In this document: piece by piece, positions 10,001 to 17,315 of the stretch
How the letters are laid out: each line of letters begins with the position of its first letter
Numbering within the stretch: position 1 is the first letter of the stretch
Origin: Terriglobia bacterium
GTDB taxonomy: Bacteria > Acidobacteriota > Terriglobia > Bryobacterales > Bryobacteraceae
NCBI GenBank assembly: GCA_020073345.1
Contig: JAIQFI010000035.1
Location: 1 to 64,000 of the forward strand
DNA length: 64,000 nucleotides
Direction: 5' to 3'
Notes under the pieces: model-generated
The model's input: the letters and a program-made list of their open reading frames with translations, nothing else
Databases searched by the model: none
Told to the model about the DNA's origin: nothing
Position numbers and translations under genes: made by a program

Positions 10001-10591
10001 GTCGAGCGTGAAGTTGTTCTGCGCCGTGCGGCCGCCATTGGAGCTCACGTCGCCAGTTCCGGCATCCGCGGCGATGCCGGGAACCGTCTTCAACAGGCTG
10101 GTGTAGTTGCGGCCGTTAATCGCGATGTCCACCACCTGGGCCCCCGTGACCACGCCCGATCGTTCCGCACTCAGCGTCTGAAGTTGTACGGCGGCGGCTT
10201 CGACGGTAACCGATTCCCCGGTCGCGCCGACCTGGAGAGCAATCGTGGGCAGGCCGAGCTTGTCATTGACGTCCAGAGTGATGCCGGACTGGGCGTATTT
10301 CTTGAAACCCGTCATTTCCACGGTCACGGTGTACTTGCCAGCCAGCACAGGCGTGAACACAAAGGTTCCGTCCCCGGTCGTGTTGACCGTCCGGGCGGAA
10401 CCCGCGCCCTGGTTCTCGTTCGTGAGAGTGACTTTCGCGGAAGGCACCACGGCGCCTTGCGCATCTTGAACCACGCCACTGATCGAACCAGCGGTCGCCT
10501 GCGCGCGAAGCGGGACGCCCGCAATCACGAATCCAGCCAGCGCGAGCACCAGCACGCGTGGGTATGACGTAGCCGTTGCGAGACGAATCAT
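7034..10591 (-). CDS. TonB-dependent receptor with carboxypeptidase-regulatory N-terminus (Oar-like)
   Basis: This outer-membrane transporter has 1185 residues. The ATG at 10591 follows a good ribosome-binding site (AGAGGAAC) and opens a signal peptide ending near PLRAQA. Residues about 33-115 form the CarboxypepD_reg beta sandwich (GSISGVVQDAQGAVVPSAKV). A plug domain follows (about 120-250, including NGRNYTSLLKTVPG and LDGQNVTDIG). The rest is a large beta barrel whose C-terminus (QVGAKVYF) ends on an aromatic residue, as outer-membrane barrels do. This architecture is greatly expanded in Solibacter-type Acidobacteria, usually for large or unknown ligands. It is divergent from the Rieske oxygenase gene, which suggests, but does not prove, import of an aromatic or terpenoid substrate. 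Confidence 0.9.
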   Translation of the reverse strand: MIRLATATSYPRVLVLALAGFVIAGVPLRAQATAGSISGVVQDAQGAVVPSAKVTLTNENQGAGSARTVNTTGDGTFVFTPVLAGKYTVTVEMTGFKKYAQSGITLDVNDKLGLPTIALQVGATGESVTVEAAAVQLQTLSAERSGVVTGAQVVDIAINGRNYTSLLKTVPGIAADAGTGDVSSNGGRTAQNNFTLDGQNVTDIGVNQQFAYRISMDAIQEFKVSTNGQTAEYGRNDGAQVQVVTKSGTKDFHGDGYWFKRGEFMNANSFTNNLSGIQRPIYRFMDAGWTLGGPIYIPGVLNKNKDKLFGFMSQEWNRNITPGSLHQITVPTAAERTGDFSLTHDATGAIQKIIDPATRSASNPSGTQFVGNLVPANRFSQYGPSTLNWLPLPNTPGQASYNYQSQIASSSPSYDQIYRVDYNLSEKWRFFVRALDNKQTQNVPYGRADTSNNLGLTPFYAPTYGWSLTANVATIISPTLFNEFQFGYTVNGIPGDGPVAGSPYYRSVSNINIPLLYPAANISGVIPNFNFSGVPFGASTINGSQMTSFAGTPYNNRNPVWNYIDNITKVTGRHTIKGGIYYEYAIKTENAFKPYNATIDFGRDANNPGDSNWAFSNALLGNYLSYTQINKDPLPSYPYKNLEFYGQDTWKITSKLTLNYGLRIAFIKPFHDTLGLMSNFDPSKYDPAQRVVFYQQSGTGASKKARNPITGELLPAVLIGAIVPGVGNINNGLVQSGQNGTPEGLMEDRGAHWGPRIGLAYQIDSKTVFRMGGGVFYERVATFGIGITSNYTTNPPNLRTAQLYYGNVADISSSPGTFFPTAISKLSSDGHVPTVYNYNAGIQRELPWKLFAEVSYVGTQSRHLWLAQPFNLAPLGSAWQPYTQDPNVTPTFDGNTNLPVNMYRPYAGYTNAIDYTWGTNNNYNALQTSLNKRVGGGLQMGVAYTWSKALGVSVGHINDTRTAGYGPLPQDRTQSLVVNYIYDIPGIHKGSFLDNAASRLVLNGWQLSGLTSVSSGAPTNITSTGTALGYAVSGVAQTTLNRTITGSEDVVPRVVFTCNPNVSGSIDAFVNTSCFAPAQKGSVGLDSGYDRLRGPGLQNWDMSLFKNISIKEGRAHIQLRLEAYNAFNHTEWGSFNTSILFNAAGKIGNLPTQLGGTGGRLGFGALNSVRLNSQRILQVGAKVYF

Positions 10592-10769
10592 AACTGTTCC
10601 TCTTTCCCCTGACCCGGAATCTAACCGGCCCCTAACCGGTTGTCGTCCAAGTCGTCGTTCAGTATACACCCGCGGATCAGCGGCGGGAACCCCGCTAAAA
10701 GGCATACGAGCCTATCCCTGCGACCAGCTTGATGTGGTTCTATACTTAGCTGTTGGATGCTCGACGTTT

Positions 10770-12029
10770 ATGTTGGACGACGCTAAGAATCGTCTTCTTA
10801 CTCAGGTGGGCGCCGGGACGCCCATGGGCGGCTTGCTCCGCCGCTATTGGATGCCCATCGCCGCAGTCAGCGAGTTCGACGAGAAGTCCATCAAACCCGT
10901 TCGCATCTTCGGCGAGAACTTGACTCTCTACAAGGACCTGAGCGGTACCTACGGGTTGGTCGACCGGCATTGCCCGCATCGCCGCGCCGACCTGGCCTAT
11001 GGATTCGTCGAACAGTGCGGGCTGCGCTGCAACTATCACGGCTGGCTGTTCGATCAGGACGGGCGCTGTACGGAGCAGCCGTATGAAGACGTGGCGGCTC
11101 CCCAGGCTCGGTTCAAAGACAAGATCCGCATCACGTCGTATCCGGTGCAGACCAGGGCCGGCCTGATCTGGGCCTATCTCGGACCAGAACCGGCTCCGCT
11201 GGTGCCCGATTGGGAACCATTCAGCTGGAAGAACGGGTTCGTCGAGATCGTCTTCGCGGAAGTACCCTGCAATTGGTTCCAGTGCCAGGAGAACTCCATC
11301 GATCCGCTGCACTTCGAGTGGATGCATATGAACTGGAGCGTGCGGCTCAAAGACCAAGTTGGTCCGTATTCGCCGCGGCATCTGAGGATTGAGTTCGAGG
11401 AGTTCGACTACGGGTTCGTCTATCGCCGTCTGCGCGAGGGAATGAGCGAATCGGATCCCATGTGGACCACCGGCCGTGTGTGCCTGTGGCCCAACACGCT
11501 GTTCACCGGCGACCACTTCGAATGGCGTGTGCCCATCGACGACGAGAACACCCTGAGCGTGACCTGGGCCTTCACCCGCGTACCCAAGGAGCGTGAACCC
11601 TACGTGCAAGGCAAGATCCCGGCCTGGCATGGTCCCGTGCGCGAATCTCATGAGTCAGGCGGTTGGATCTCCAGCCACATCATGAATCAGGACTTCGTCG
11701 CGTGGGTCGGCCAAGGCGTCGTCGCCGACCGGACCAAGGAGCACCTGGGGTCTAGCGATCGGGGCATCATTCTGCAGCGGCAGCGTTTTCTGAACGATCT
11801 GGAAGCCATCGCAAGAGGCGAAGATCCGAAAGCCGTGATCCGCGATCCGGCCATCAACAGAAACATCCAGCTGCCAGTGGCCGAGCGCAGGCTGCTGGTG
11901 GATGGGTTGACGCGCGCGGAGCTGCTGGCGCATCCGATCCTCGGTCATCATTACGCTGGCGACTATGTGTTTCAGGCGGGCCGGCCGCAGGAGGTCGCCA
12001 CCGCGTTCAAAGAGGCGATGGGGAACTGA
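10770..12029 (+). CDS. Rieske non-heme iron oxygenase, alpha subunit
   Basis: The 419-residue protein resembles phthalate-4,5-dioxygenase and VanA-type oxygenases, which hydroxylate or O-demethylate aromatic rings using electrons from a separate reductase. The N-terminal Rieske [2Fe-2S] site is complete: CPHRRADLAYG (about residue 68) and CNYHGWLFDQDG (about 87). The catalytic mononuclear-iron site is in the NSIDPLHFEWMH segment (about 174-185), giving His-His, with the third carboxylate further downstream. I chose ATG 10770 (MLDDAKNRLL) over the GTG at 10734 because family members start close to this motif. A TATACT box lies at 10741-10746, consistent with a short leader. No ferredoxin or reductase gene is nearby, so it must borrow one. 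Confidence 0.9.
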   Translation: MLDDAKNRLLTQVGAGTPMGGLLRRYWMPIAAVSEFDEKSIKPVRIFGENLTLYKDLSGTYGLVDRHCPHRRADLAYGFVEQCGLRCNYHGWLFDQDGRCTEQPYEDVAAPQARFKDKIRITSYPVQTRAGLIWAYLGPEPAPLVPDWEPFSWKNGFVEIVFAEVPCNWFQCQENSIDPLHFEWMHMNWSVRLKDQVGPYSPRHLRIEFEEFDYGFVYRRLREGMSESDPMWTTGRVCLWPNTLFTGDHFEWRVPIDDENTLSVTWAFTRVPKEREPYVQGKIPAWHGPVRESHESGGWISSHIMNQDFVAWVGQGVVADRTKEHLGSSDRGIILQRQRFLNDLEAIARGEDPKAVIRDPAINRNIQLPVAERRLLVDGLTRAELLAHPILGHHYAGDYVFQAGRPQEVATAFKEAMGN

Positions 12030-12033
12030 AGCG

Positions 12034-12462
12034 TTATTTGCCCGCCTTAGTGGGGGCTTTACCCTGCGTATCGGGCTCTTCGTCGCCGCTGGATGAGCCC
12101 AGGAACAGCTTTTTCCCGTCCTTGAACGTCATCGAACTGCCGTTGATTTTATTGTCGCCGCTCTTGGCCTGATAGCCCTTGACCAGAACCTCAGTTCCCT
12201 CCTCCAGCGACTTCTTCGTGAAGCCGCGACGCAGCAGACCGTTGGGAGTATTCGCTTCGACCATCCAGGTGGTGCTGGTGCCGTCCGGATTCTTCACCGC
12301 CACGTGGATCCAGGCATGCGGATTCACCCACTCCATCTTGACGATCGTGCCTTCCAGGTTGACGACCTTGGCGCGGTCGAATTCGGCCGCGAAGGAGTGA
12401 TGCGCCCATGCCGGCACAGTTCCAAGAAGTACGGCCGCTAGCGCCATTATTTTCCTTGTCAT
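12034..12462 (-). CDS. DUF6152-type secreted protein, paralog 1
   Basis: The precursor has 142 residues. The signal peptide should be cleaved at PAWA, leaving a mature protein that begins HHSFAAEFD. Downstream is the conserved block GTIVKMEWVNPHAWIHVAV, then WMVEANTPNGLLRRGF, a KGYQAKSG loop and a polar Lys/Glu-rich tail. The compact beta-rich pattern resembles an OB or sandwich fold. Five further paralogs are in this window, and all keep the N-terminal HHS and the NPH motif. It is directly downstream (9 bases) of the larger secreted gene on the same strand, so the two are probably co-transcribed. The function is unknown; the mature N-terminal His suggests metal binding (inference). Confidence 0.75.
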   Translation of the reverse strand: MTRKIMALAAVLLGTVPAWAHHSFAAEFDRAKVVNLEGTIVKMEWVNPHAWIHVAVKNPDGTSTTWMVEANTPNGLLRRGFTKKSLEEGTEVLVKGYQAKSGDNKINGSSMTFKDGKKLFLGSSSGDEEPDTQGKAPTKAGK

Positions 12463-12471
12463 GGGATCTCC

Positions 12472-13413
12472 TTACTTCTTCTCAGCCTTTCGCTTCTCTT
12501 CCATGCGCGCGCCCTTCAGGATATCCGCCATGCCATAGTTCGCCTCGTGGCAGGCGTACTCGAATAACTCATAAGTCGGATCCAGGGGATAGGTGACATG
12601 CATGGTCCAGGGCCGGGCCCATGTTCCAGGATCCTCGATAGTGGCATCGTAGCTGAGCTTATCCGGGGCGATGCGCGCGAACCGTTCCACGATCTTCAAC
12701 TGATCGGTGAGCAACGCGAAGTTGATCCCGTTCATGGCGATGTCTTTGACGAAGTTGGTGGTCTCGACCACCATCGTGTTGCCCTCCCAGTGGCCACGCC
12801 CGTCTCCCATGTAGGTGCGGATGTCCTTGCCGCGGTGCGGGCTCCCATCCGTCGGAACAATGCGCGTCTCATGCACCATTTCGTTCTGGATCACGAAGAG
12901 GCCCGGCGCCTGAATAATGCGATTGCCCTTGTTGTAGAGATTGCCGGGCAGCATGGATCCGACCAGGCCCTTGGTGATGCAGCGGCCCCATAGATCGAAG
13001 TCTTCGACCGAGTCGGCGCGCTGCTCGGGGCTCGAAAGAGTGGGCGGTCCCAGACCGCCTCGCACCGCCTTGTTCCGGCGGTCTGCTTCCGCGGTCATCG
13101 GAGGAAGCCTGCCATTTTTCGGATCGACGACCAAAGAAGCTTGCGAGCTGGCGGGGTAATACTCGATCCAGGTTCCGGTGGCGACACGCTGCTTCGACGC
13201 CGTGTCCCGGGCCTTCACTTCCTGCTCGGTGAGGGTGTCGCGGGCGCCCATGTTCTCGGGCCGTTGCAGAGGGATGTTGACGCTGCCGGGCCACAGACCT
13301 TGGAGGTCGGGATCGCCCCAGGGCGTCCTGGGCGGGACATAAGTCTTCGGCTTGGGAGCTTGCGCGGCGACGATTCCTATCGCAAACAGACTCAGAAAGA
13401 AGTATTTGCTCAT
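12472..13413 (-). CDS. Secreted DLSGVW-family protein, divergent long member
   Basis: The product has 313 residues from ATG 13413 (ribosome-binding AAGGGG), with a signal peptide ending near VAAQ. It is the most divergent of eight paralogs here: DPDLQGLWPGSVNIPLQRP replaces the usual DGKPDLSGVW, but the shared core remains, namely GHWEGNTMVVETTNF, ATIEDPGTWARPW and FEYACHEANYGM near the C-terminus. An insert of about 80 residues rich in Arg/Glu/Ala follows the N-terminal motif. It is flanked on both sides by DUF6152 paralogs on the same strand (spacings of 9 and 20 bases), giving a three-gene unit. No catalytic motif is recognisable. The family is known to me only as conserved hypothetical proteins of Acidobacteria and relatives. 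Confidence 0.7.
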   Translation of the reverse strand: MSKYFFLSLFAIGIVAAQAPKPKTYVPPRTPWGDPDLQGLWPGSVNIPLQRPENMGARDTLTEQEVKARDTASKQRVATGTWIEYYPASSQASLVVDPKNGRLPPMTAEADRRNKAVRGGLGPPTLSSPEQRADSVEDFDLWGRCITKGLVGSMLPGNLYNKGNRIIQAPGLFVIQNEMVHETRIVPTDGSPHRGKDIRTYMGDGRGHWEGNTMVVETTNFVKDIAMNGINFALLTDQLKIVERFARIAPDKLSYDATIEDPGTWARPWTMHVTYPLDPTYELFEYACHEANYGMADILKGARMEEKRKAEKK

Positions 13414-13433
13414 GGTTGCCCCTTTCGATGCGG

Positions 13434-13898
13434 TCAGTCGCTGTGGTCGAGCTTCAGGGCCTCGATCTGCCGTTTCCAAAGGTCCTCATCCGACGAGATC
13501 CATTCGAGGACCGCGTCCCGATGGGTTTCCGCGCGCTCCGATCCGAGTGAAAGCTTCTTGCCGCTTTTGAAAATGATGGAACTGCCGCTGGCGACGTTCT
13601 CTCCGCTCTTCGACATATAGCCGCGAACGGCGATTTCTGTGCCCTCCGCCAGCGCGTTCTTGGTGATGCCGACGCGCAGGAGGCTGTTGGGCGTGTTGCC
13701 TTCGATGGCCCAGTTGGTGATCGTGCCGTCGGGATTCTTGACCGCCATGTGGATGAAGGCGTGCGGGTTGACCCACTCCATTTTGGTAACGGTCCCCTGC
13801 AGGATGACGACTTTGTTCTGGTCGAACTGGGCCGCAAAGGAGTGGTGGGCCCAGACGGGAACTGTCGCTGCCACCACGAGTAAAAGCTTCCTTCCCAT
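13434..13898 (-). CDS. DUF6152-type secreted protein, paralog 2, with C-terminal extension
   Basis: The precursor has 154 residues. I chose ATG 13898 because a good ribosome-binding site (GGAGGCG) lies 6-7 bases upstream; two in-frame ATGs lie 6 and 5 codons earlier. Cleavage after VPVWA would expose HHSFAAQFD. The WVNPHAFIHMAV block is nearly identical to paralog 1, and the two genes are clearly recent relatives. Unlike the others it carries an extra C-terminal helix of about 30 charged residues (from RAETHRDAVLEW onward). It is the first gene of the leftward trio 13898-12034. The function is unknown. Confidence 0.75.
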   Translation of the reverse strand: MGRKLLLVVAATVPVWAHHSFAAQFDQNKVVILQGTVTKMEWVNPHAFIHMAVKNPDGTITNWAIEGNTPNSLLRVGITKNALAEGTEIAVRGYMSKSGENVASGSSIIFKSGKKLSLGSERAETHRDAVLEWISSDEDLWKRQIEALKLDHSD

Positions 13899-13977
13899 AC
13901 TGATCGCCTCCATCACTTGACCAATTCTACAGCCCCACGGGACCTGCGTGGCGGTCGCCGGGCGGAACTTCCGGTGG

Positions 13978-14544
13978 TTAAGGGAGATCCTTGACAGGTT
14001 TTGCCATGACGAACCTCACCAGAGCGAAGCGGTTATCTTTCCAATTGAAGTAATAAGTGCCGCATGAGTTCCTGTTCTTGAAGTCGCTGCACGCATCTCG
14101 AAGAACCAGCAGGCTGCTATTAGGCCGCAATCCGATCTCCCCGTCGCCGAGGTTGTCCAATGGCACATACAGCGAGCCCTTGCGCGAAAGTGGTGGCTCG
14201 TAGACAGTCCCGGTTTTTGCATCCACTGTGGCCATCATCAGGCACTGTGATCCACAACCCCATCGGATGACGAAATAGTTTCCCGCGAAATTCGGCCCCG
14301 CCACTTTGCTCGGATTCTTCCAGCTCCCGATCCACACGTCGGAGCCTTTCGAGACGCCGTTTCGTATTCGGGTTCGATATCGCCTTGTCTCGGGAGTAGA
14401 GAGGATGGGTGCCACCGGCGTCCCTGTGAACATCTCAGCGATGGGGTAATCCTCGAAGCGAGGAACACTCACCGTGCTGGCTTCCTGGGTACACATCGGA
14501 AGAGGGCTCAATGCTACGTAGATAAGTACCGAAGCGCCGCGCAC
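13978..14544 (-). CDS. Secreted hypothetical protein with GCGSQC motif
   Basis: It encodes about 188 residues, starting at a GTG. The N-terminus is short and hydrophobic and reads as an export signal (cleavage near PMCTQEAS). The body has NFAGNYFVIRWGCGSQC, a paired-cysteine turn seen in small periplasmic proteins annotated only as hypothetical, followed by DAKTGTVYEPP and a second region with two cysteines (DACSDFKNRNSCG). Four cysteines would allow two disulfides outside the cytoplasm. The protein is transcribed away from the PQQ dehydrogenase gene and is unlikely to share its promoter. The function is not known. Confidence 0.6.
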   Translation of the reverse strand: MRGASVLIYVALSPLPMCTQEASTVSVPRFEDYPIAEMFTGTPVAPILSTPETRRYRTRIRNGVSKGSDVWIGSWKNPSKVAGPNFAGNYFVIRWGCGSQCLMMATVDAKTGTVYEPPLSRKGSLYVPLDNLGDGEIGLRPNSSLLVLRDACSDFKNRNSCGTYYFNWKDNRFALVRFVMAKPVKDLP

Positions 14545-14662
14545 GAATCGATTCTATCTCGCCGCACGATCCGGAACGATGACGCGTTTCTCGGAGACGG
14601 ACCCATAACGGGGAGCCCGCAGGCAGGTAAACTAAAAGCAATTTGAGCTGAGGAGGCCGATC

Positions 14663-16324
14663 ATGAAAAGAATTTGGTTGGGTGCAACGGTATTCGGCTT
14701 GTGGGTCGCGCTGGGAATGGCCCAGTCGACGGAAGATCTCGTTAACGACGGCAAGAACACCGAAAACGTCATCACCCACAGTATGGGTTACGACCGAAAG
14801 AGCTACAGCCCGCTCGCGCAGATCAATAAATCCAACGTGAAGCGCCTGGTGCCCCTCTGGAACACGAGCGTCATGAATGACGAGGGTGAACTAGCCGCGC
14901 CTACGATCTACAACGGCGTCATGTATGTCATCAACGGCAAATGGACCTTCGCCATCGACGTCGAAACCGGCAGGCAGATCTGGCGGACGCCCGTGCACCT
15001 CGAAAAGGGCGTCGAGCGGCAGGCGTTCAACCGGGGCGCGCCGACGATTTATAACGGCAAACTCTTCCGCGTGACCATCGACAACCATCTGCTCGCGCTC
15101 GACATGAAAACCGGCGAAGAGCTTTGGAACCAGAAATTCGCGGACATGAAAGAGGGCTACTACGCCACGGGCGGGCCGATCGTCGCCAACGGTGTACTGA
15201 TTTCCGGCGTGGCCGGTGGGGAGTCCACCACGCGCGGGTTCCTGGACGGCTGGGATCCGAACACCGGGAAGAAATTGTGGCGCAGATACACCATTCCAGC
15301 GCCCGGCGAGCCCGGTTCCGAGACATGGCCCAAGAACGGCAACGCCTGGTCGCAAGGCGGAGGGCCGACGTGGCGCTCGGGTTCTTACGATCCGCAACTC
15401 GATCTGGTGTATTGGGGGACGGGCAACTCAGAACCTTACGATCCCAGGCCTCGCGAGAATCTGGATAGCTTGTACACCAATAGCGTGCTCGCCATCCGGC
15501 CGAAGACGGGTGAGATCGTTTGCTACTACCAATACACGCCCAACGACATGTTTGACGTGGACGCCACGGACGAGCAGGTACTCGCGGATATTCAGATCGG
15601 CGGCCAGCTTCGAAAAGTGATGATTCAGATCAACAAGAACGGCTTTCTATATGTTCTGGACCGGACCAATTGCAAACTGATCGCCGCCCACCCCGCCGTC
15701 AAGGTCAATTGGGCGACCCATATCGATCTGACGACCGGCCGTCCTGTGTTGACCGATGTTCAGAAACGTTTCCTCGCCGGTGAAGAGGTCGAAGTCTGGC
15801 CGTCGCGCGGCACCAACGCCGTGCCCATCGCGTTCAATCCGAAGACGGGCTTGATCTACGCGAGCACCTGGAATGTGCCGCGTGTACAGCAGCTCGCGCC
15901 ACCGAAGCCAACCGTCATTGGCGGCACCTCGACCGGCGTCATCGCCAAGATTCTTCCGGAGCCGAAGCCGGACGACGTCGTGGGTCACTTCGCGGCGATC
16001 AATCCGCTGACGGGCGACAAGAAATGGGAAATTCCCTTGATGGAGCTGCCCAGCTCGGCAGGTATGCTGGCGACCGGCGGCGGCCTCGTATTCACGGGCA
16101 AATTGACGGGCGAGTTCCTGGCCCTCGACGAGGACACTGGCAAGACGCTGTGGCAGTTCAAGACCGGATCGAGTGTCAACTCCACGGCCATCACCTACAC
16201 ACGCAACGGCCGCCAGTATGTGACCGTTGCGTCAGGACTCGGCGGCATTGTCGCCACTCGCTTCGCGGCGCGTAAAATGCCGACAGGCGGTTCGGTGTGG
16301 ACGTTCGCGCTGTTGCCGGAATGA
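14663..16324 (+). CDS. PQQ-dependent quinoprotein dehydrogenase, secreted
   Basis: The protein has 553 residues and a perfect AGGAGG ribosome-binding site 9 bases before the ATG. The signal peptide ends near GMAQ. It is an eight-bladed propeller of the methanol/ethanol/glucose dehydrogenase superfamily: repeated tryptophan-docking blades (GRQIWRTPVHLEKG, TGEELWNQKF, TGKKLWRRY, TGKTLWQFKTGSSVNS) and the active-site stretch YWGTGNSEPYDPRPRENL with TNSVLAIRPKTGEIVCYYQY. No C-terminal cytochrome c domain (CxxCH) is present, and the adjacent-cysteine pair of classical methanol dehydrogenases is not apparent, so a sugar, alcohol or polyol substrate is possible. It oxidises its substrate in the periplasm, passing electrons to quinone or cytochrome. 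Its stop overlaps a possible upstream ATG of the DUF433 gene. Confidence 0.9.
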   Translation: MKRIWLGATVFGLWVALGMAQSTEDLVNDGKNTENVITHSMGYDRKSYSPLAQINKSNVKRLVPLWNTSVMNDEGELAAPTIYNGVMYVINGKWTFAIDVETGRQIWRTPVHLEKGVERQAFNRGAPTIYNGKLFRVTIDNHLLALDMKTGEELWNQKFADMKEGYYATGGPIVANGVLISGVAGGESTTRGFLDGWDPNTGKKLWRRYTIPAPGEPGSETWPKNGNAWSQGGGPTWRSGSYDPQLDLVYWGTGNSEPYDPRPRENLDSLYTNSVLAIRPKTGEIVCYYQYTPNDMFDVDATDEQVLADIQIGGQLRKVMIQINKNGFLYVLDRTNCKLIAAHPAVKVNWATHIDLTTGRPVLTDVQKRFLAGEEVEVWPSRGTNAVPIAFNPKTGLIYASTWNVPRVQQLAPPKPTVIGGTSTGVIAKILPEPKPDDVVGHFAAINPLTGDKKWEIPLMELPSSAGMLATGGGLVFTGKLTGEFLALDEDTGKTLWQFKTGSSVNSTAITYTRNGRQYVTVASGLGGIVATRFAARKMPTGGSVWTFALLPE

Positions 16325-16362
16325 CTTCTTCACAAAGCGCTCCGCTGCGCGATAATGTTTCC

Positions 16363-16596
16363 ATGGCGACTACGGACAAAGCAGATCTCTCGCGGATTAC
16401 GGTTCTGCCCGGCCAGCGGTCCGGGCAACCTTGTATCCGTGGGCTCCGAGTAACCGTATGGGACGTGCTGGACATGCTCGCCTCCGGCATGACGGAGGGT
16501 GACATCCTGCGTGACTACCCGTACCTGGAGAAAGCCGATTTCGCAGCAGTCTACGCCTACGCTTCGCAGACAGGCCGGGATCGCGTCTCGCGTTGA
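16363..16596 (+). CDS. DUF433 protein (VapB-like antitoxin)
   Basis: The 77-residue protein has the DUF433 core ITVLPGQRSGQPCIRGLRVT followed by VWDVLDMLASGMTEGDILRDYPYL, the standard winged-helix-like fold of antitoxins that neutralise PIN-like DUF5615 toxins. The ATG at 16363 starts close to the domain; an ATG at 16321 overlapping the previous stop is an alternative. The stop overlaps a TTG that begins a severely truncated toxin frame. The pair is therefore a decayed toxin-antitoxin module with only the antitoxin intact. Confidence 0.75.
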   Translation: MATTDKADLSRITVLPGQRSGQPCIRGLRVTVWDVLDMLASGMTEGDILRDYPYLEKADFAAVYAYASQTGRDRVSR

Positions 16597-16649
16597 AGCT
16601 CCTGTTTGACGCGAATCTCCGGGCTGCCGATCGGACTTTCTATCCCTAA
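16593..16649 (+). pseudogene. Truncated DUF5615 PIN-like toxin
   Basis: A TTG overlapping the antitoxin stop begins a frame reading LKLLFDANL, the invariant start of DUF5615 toxins (the Asp is a predicted metal ligand), and stops after 19 codons at TAA 16647-16649. A shifted frame just after it reads NVYPGFRYL, which loosely resembles the next conserved strand of the family, before another stop near 16683. The rest of the toxin (normally about 110-120 residues) is missing; the next gene begins on the other strand at 16686. Deletion plus a frameshift is the simplest reading. Confidence 0.6.
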
Positions 16650-16685
16650 CGTGTATCCGGGATTCCGGTATCTGCCTTCCGGGGT

Positions 16686-17300
16686 TTAGAGCAGTTCCTT
16701 GTAACTTTCGTTCGAATAGACGGCACTGTTATCGCGCCAATGCTTTATTAGCTCCCAACCACCATGCCAATAGGCAAGTCTCCGACTCAATCTGCCGCTC
16801 CGAACATAATAGTCACACATATTGAGAATGTCTCTGCAGTAGGCTTCGTAGTCCTTTCCGGTAGGAAAATCCACTTTTCTAAGCGACCGCAAATGAGTAT
16901 AGAAGTTCTCGATTTCCCTGAACTCTGGCAAGCGGTACAGATTTGAAGGATCAGTCTTGTGAAAGTGCTCCAACAGGTCATCTCTTATGTACCGACGCAT
17001 CGTCTGCAGCGCTTGTCGACCGGAGACTTCCTGATCGGTTGTTTTGTACACAAGAGTCGCTAGATCCATGTACCTCTTAAAAACGTCGCGATATAGGTCA
17101 GCCCTCATTTTGTGCAATCTGGCCCGGTTCGTCATGAGAACGCGCAAGGGCTCGGCAAGTAAGCCAGCGAAGAAACCGAGACCTGCGCCCAGCAATGCCT
17201 TCCAAAAGTCCGCAAGGGGCATGCGTACCAGTATGCGCGAAAGTCCCCAGTAGACGTCCCTGTTCGGACTCTGACCACCACCGTCGGTTTGGTGGGCCAT
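16686..17300 (-). CDS. Membrane-anchored hypothetical protein
   Basis: The product has 204 residues from ATG 17300; an internal ATG at 17222 would also keep the membrane segment. A single hydrophobic helix (ALLGAGLGFFAGLLAEPL, about 36-53) is followed by a long helical, Arg/Lys/Tyr-rich cytosolic region (RADLYRDVFKRYMDLATL onward). No family is recognised. Composition is less G+C-rich than the flanking genes, and it lies where the toxin gene was disrupted, so it may have arrived with the event that broke it. It is divergent from the MetE-like gene with only 15 bases between starts. Confidence 0.55.
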   Translation of the reverse strand: MAHQTDGGGQSPNRDVYWGLSRILVRMPLADFWKALLGAGLGFFAGLLAEPLRVLMTNRARLHKMRADLYRDVFKRYMDLATLVYKTTDQEVSGRQALQTMRRYIRDDLLEHFHKTDPSNLYRLPEFREIENFYTHLRSLRKVDFPTGKDYEAYCRDILNMCDYYVRSGRLSRRLAYWHGGWELIKHWRDNSAVYSNESYKELL

Positions 17301-17315
17301 CTAAGATAGAAGACT

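Noticed and set aside
7205-10567. Long plus-strand frames opposite the TonB receptor (154, 332 and 397 codons)
   Set aside because: They are shadow frames of the receptor gene in high-G+C DNA, without recognisable domains.
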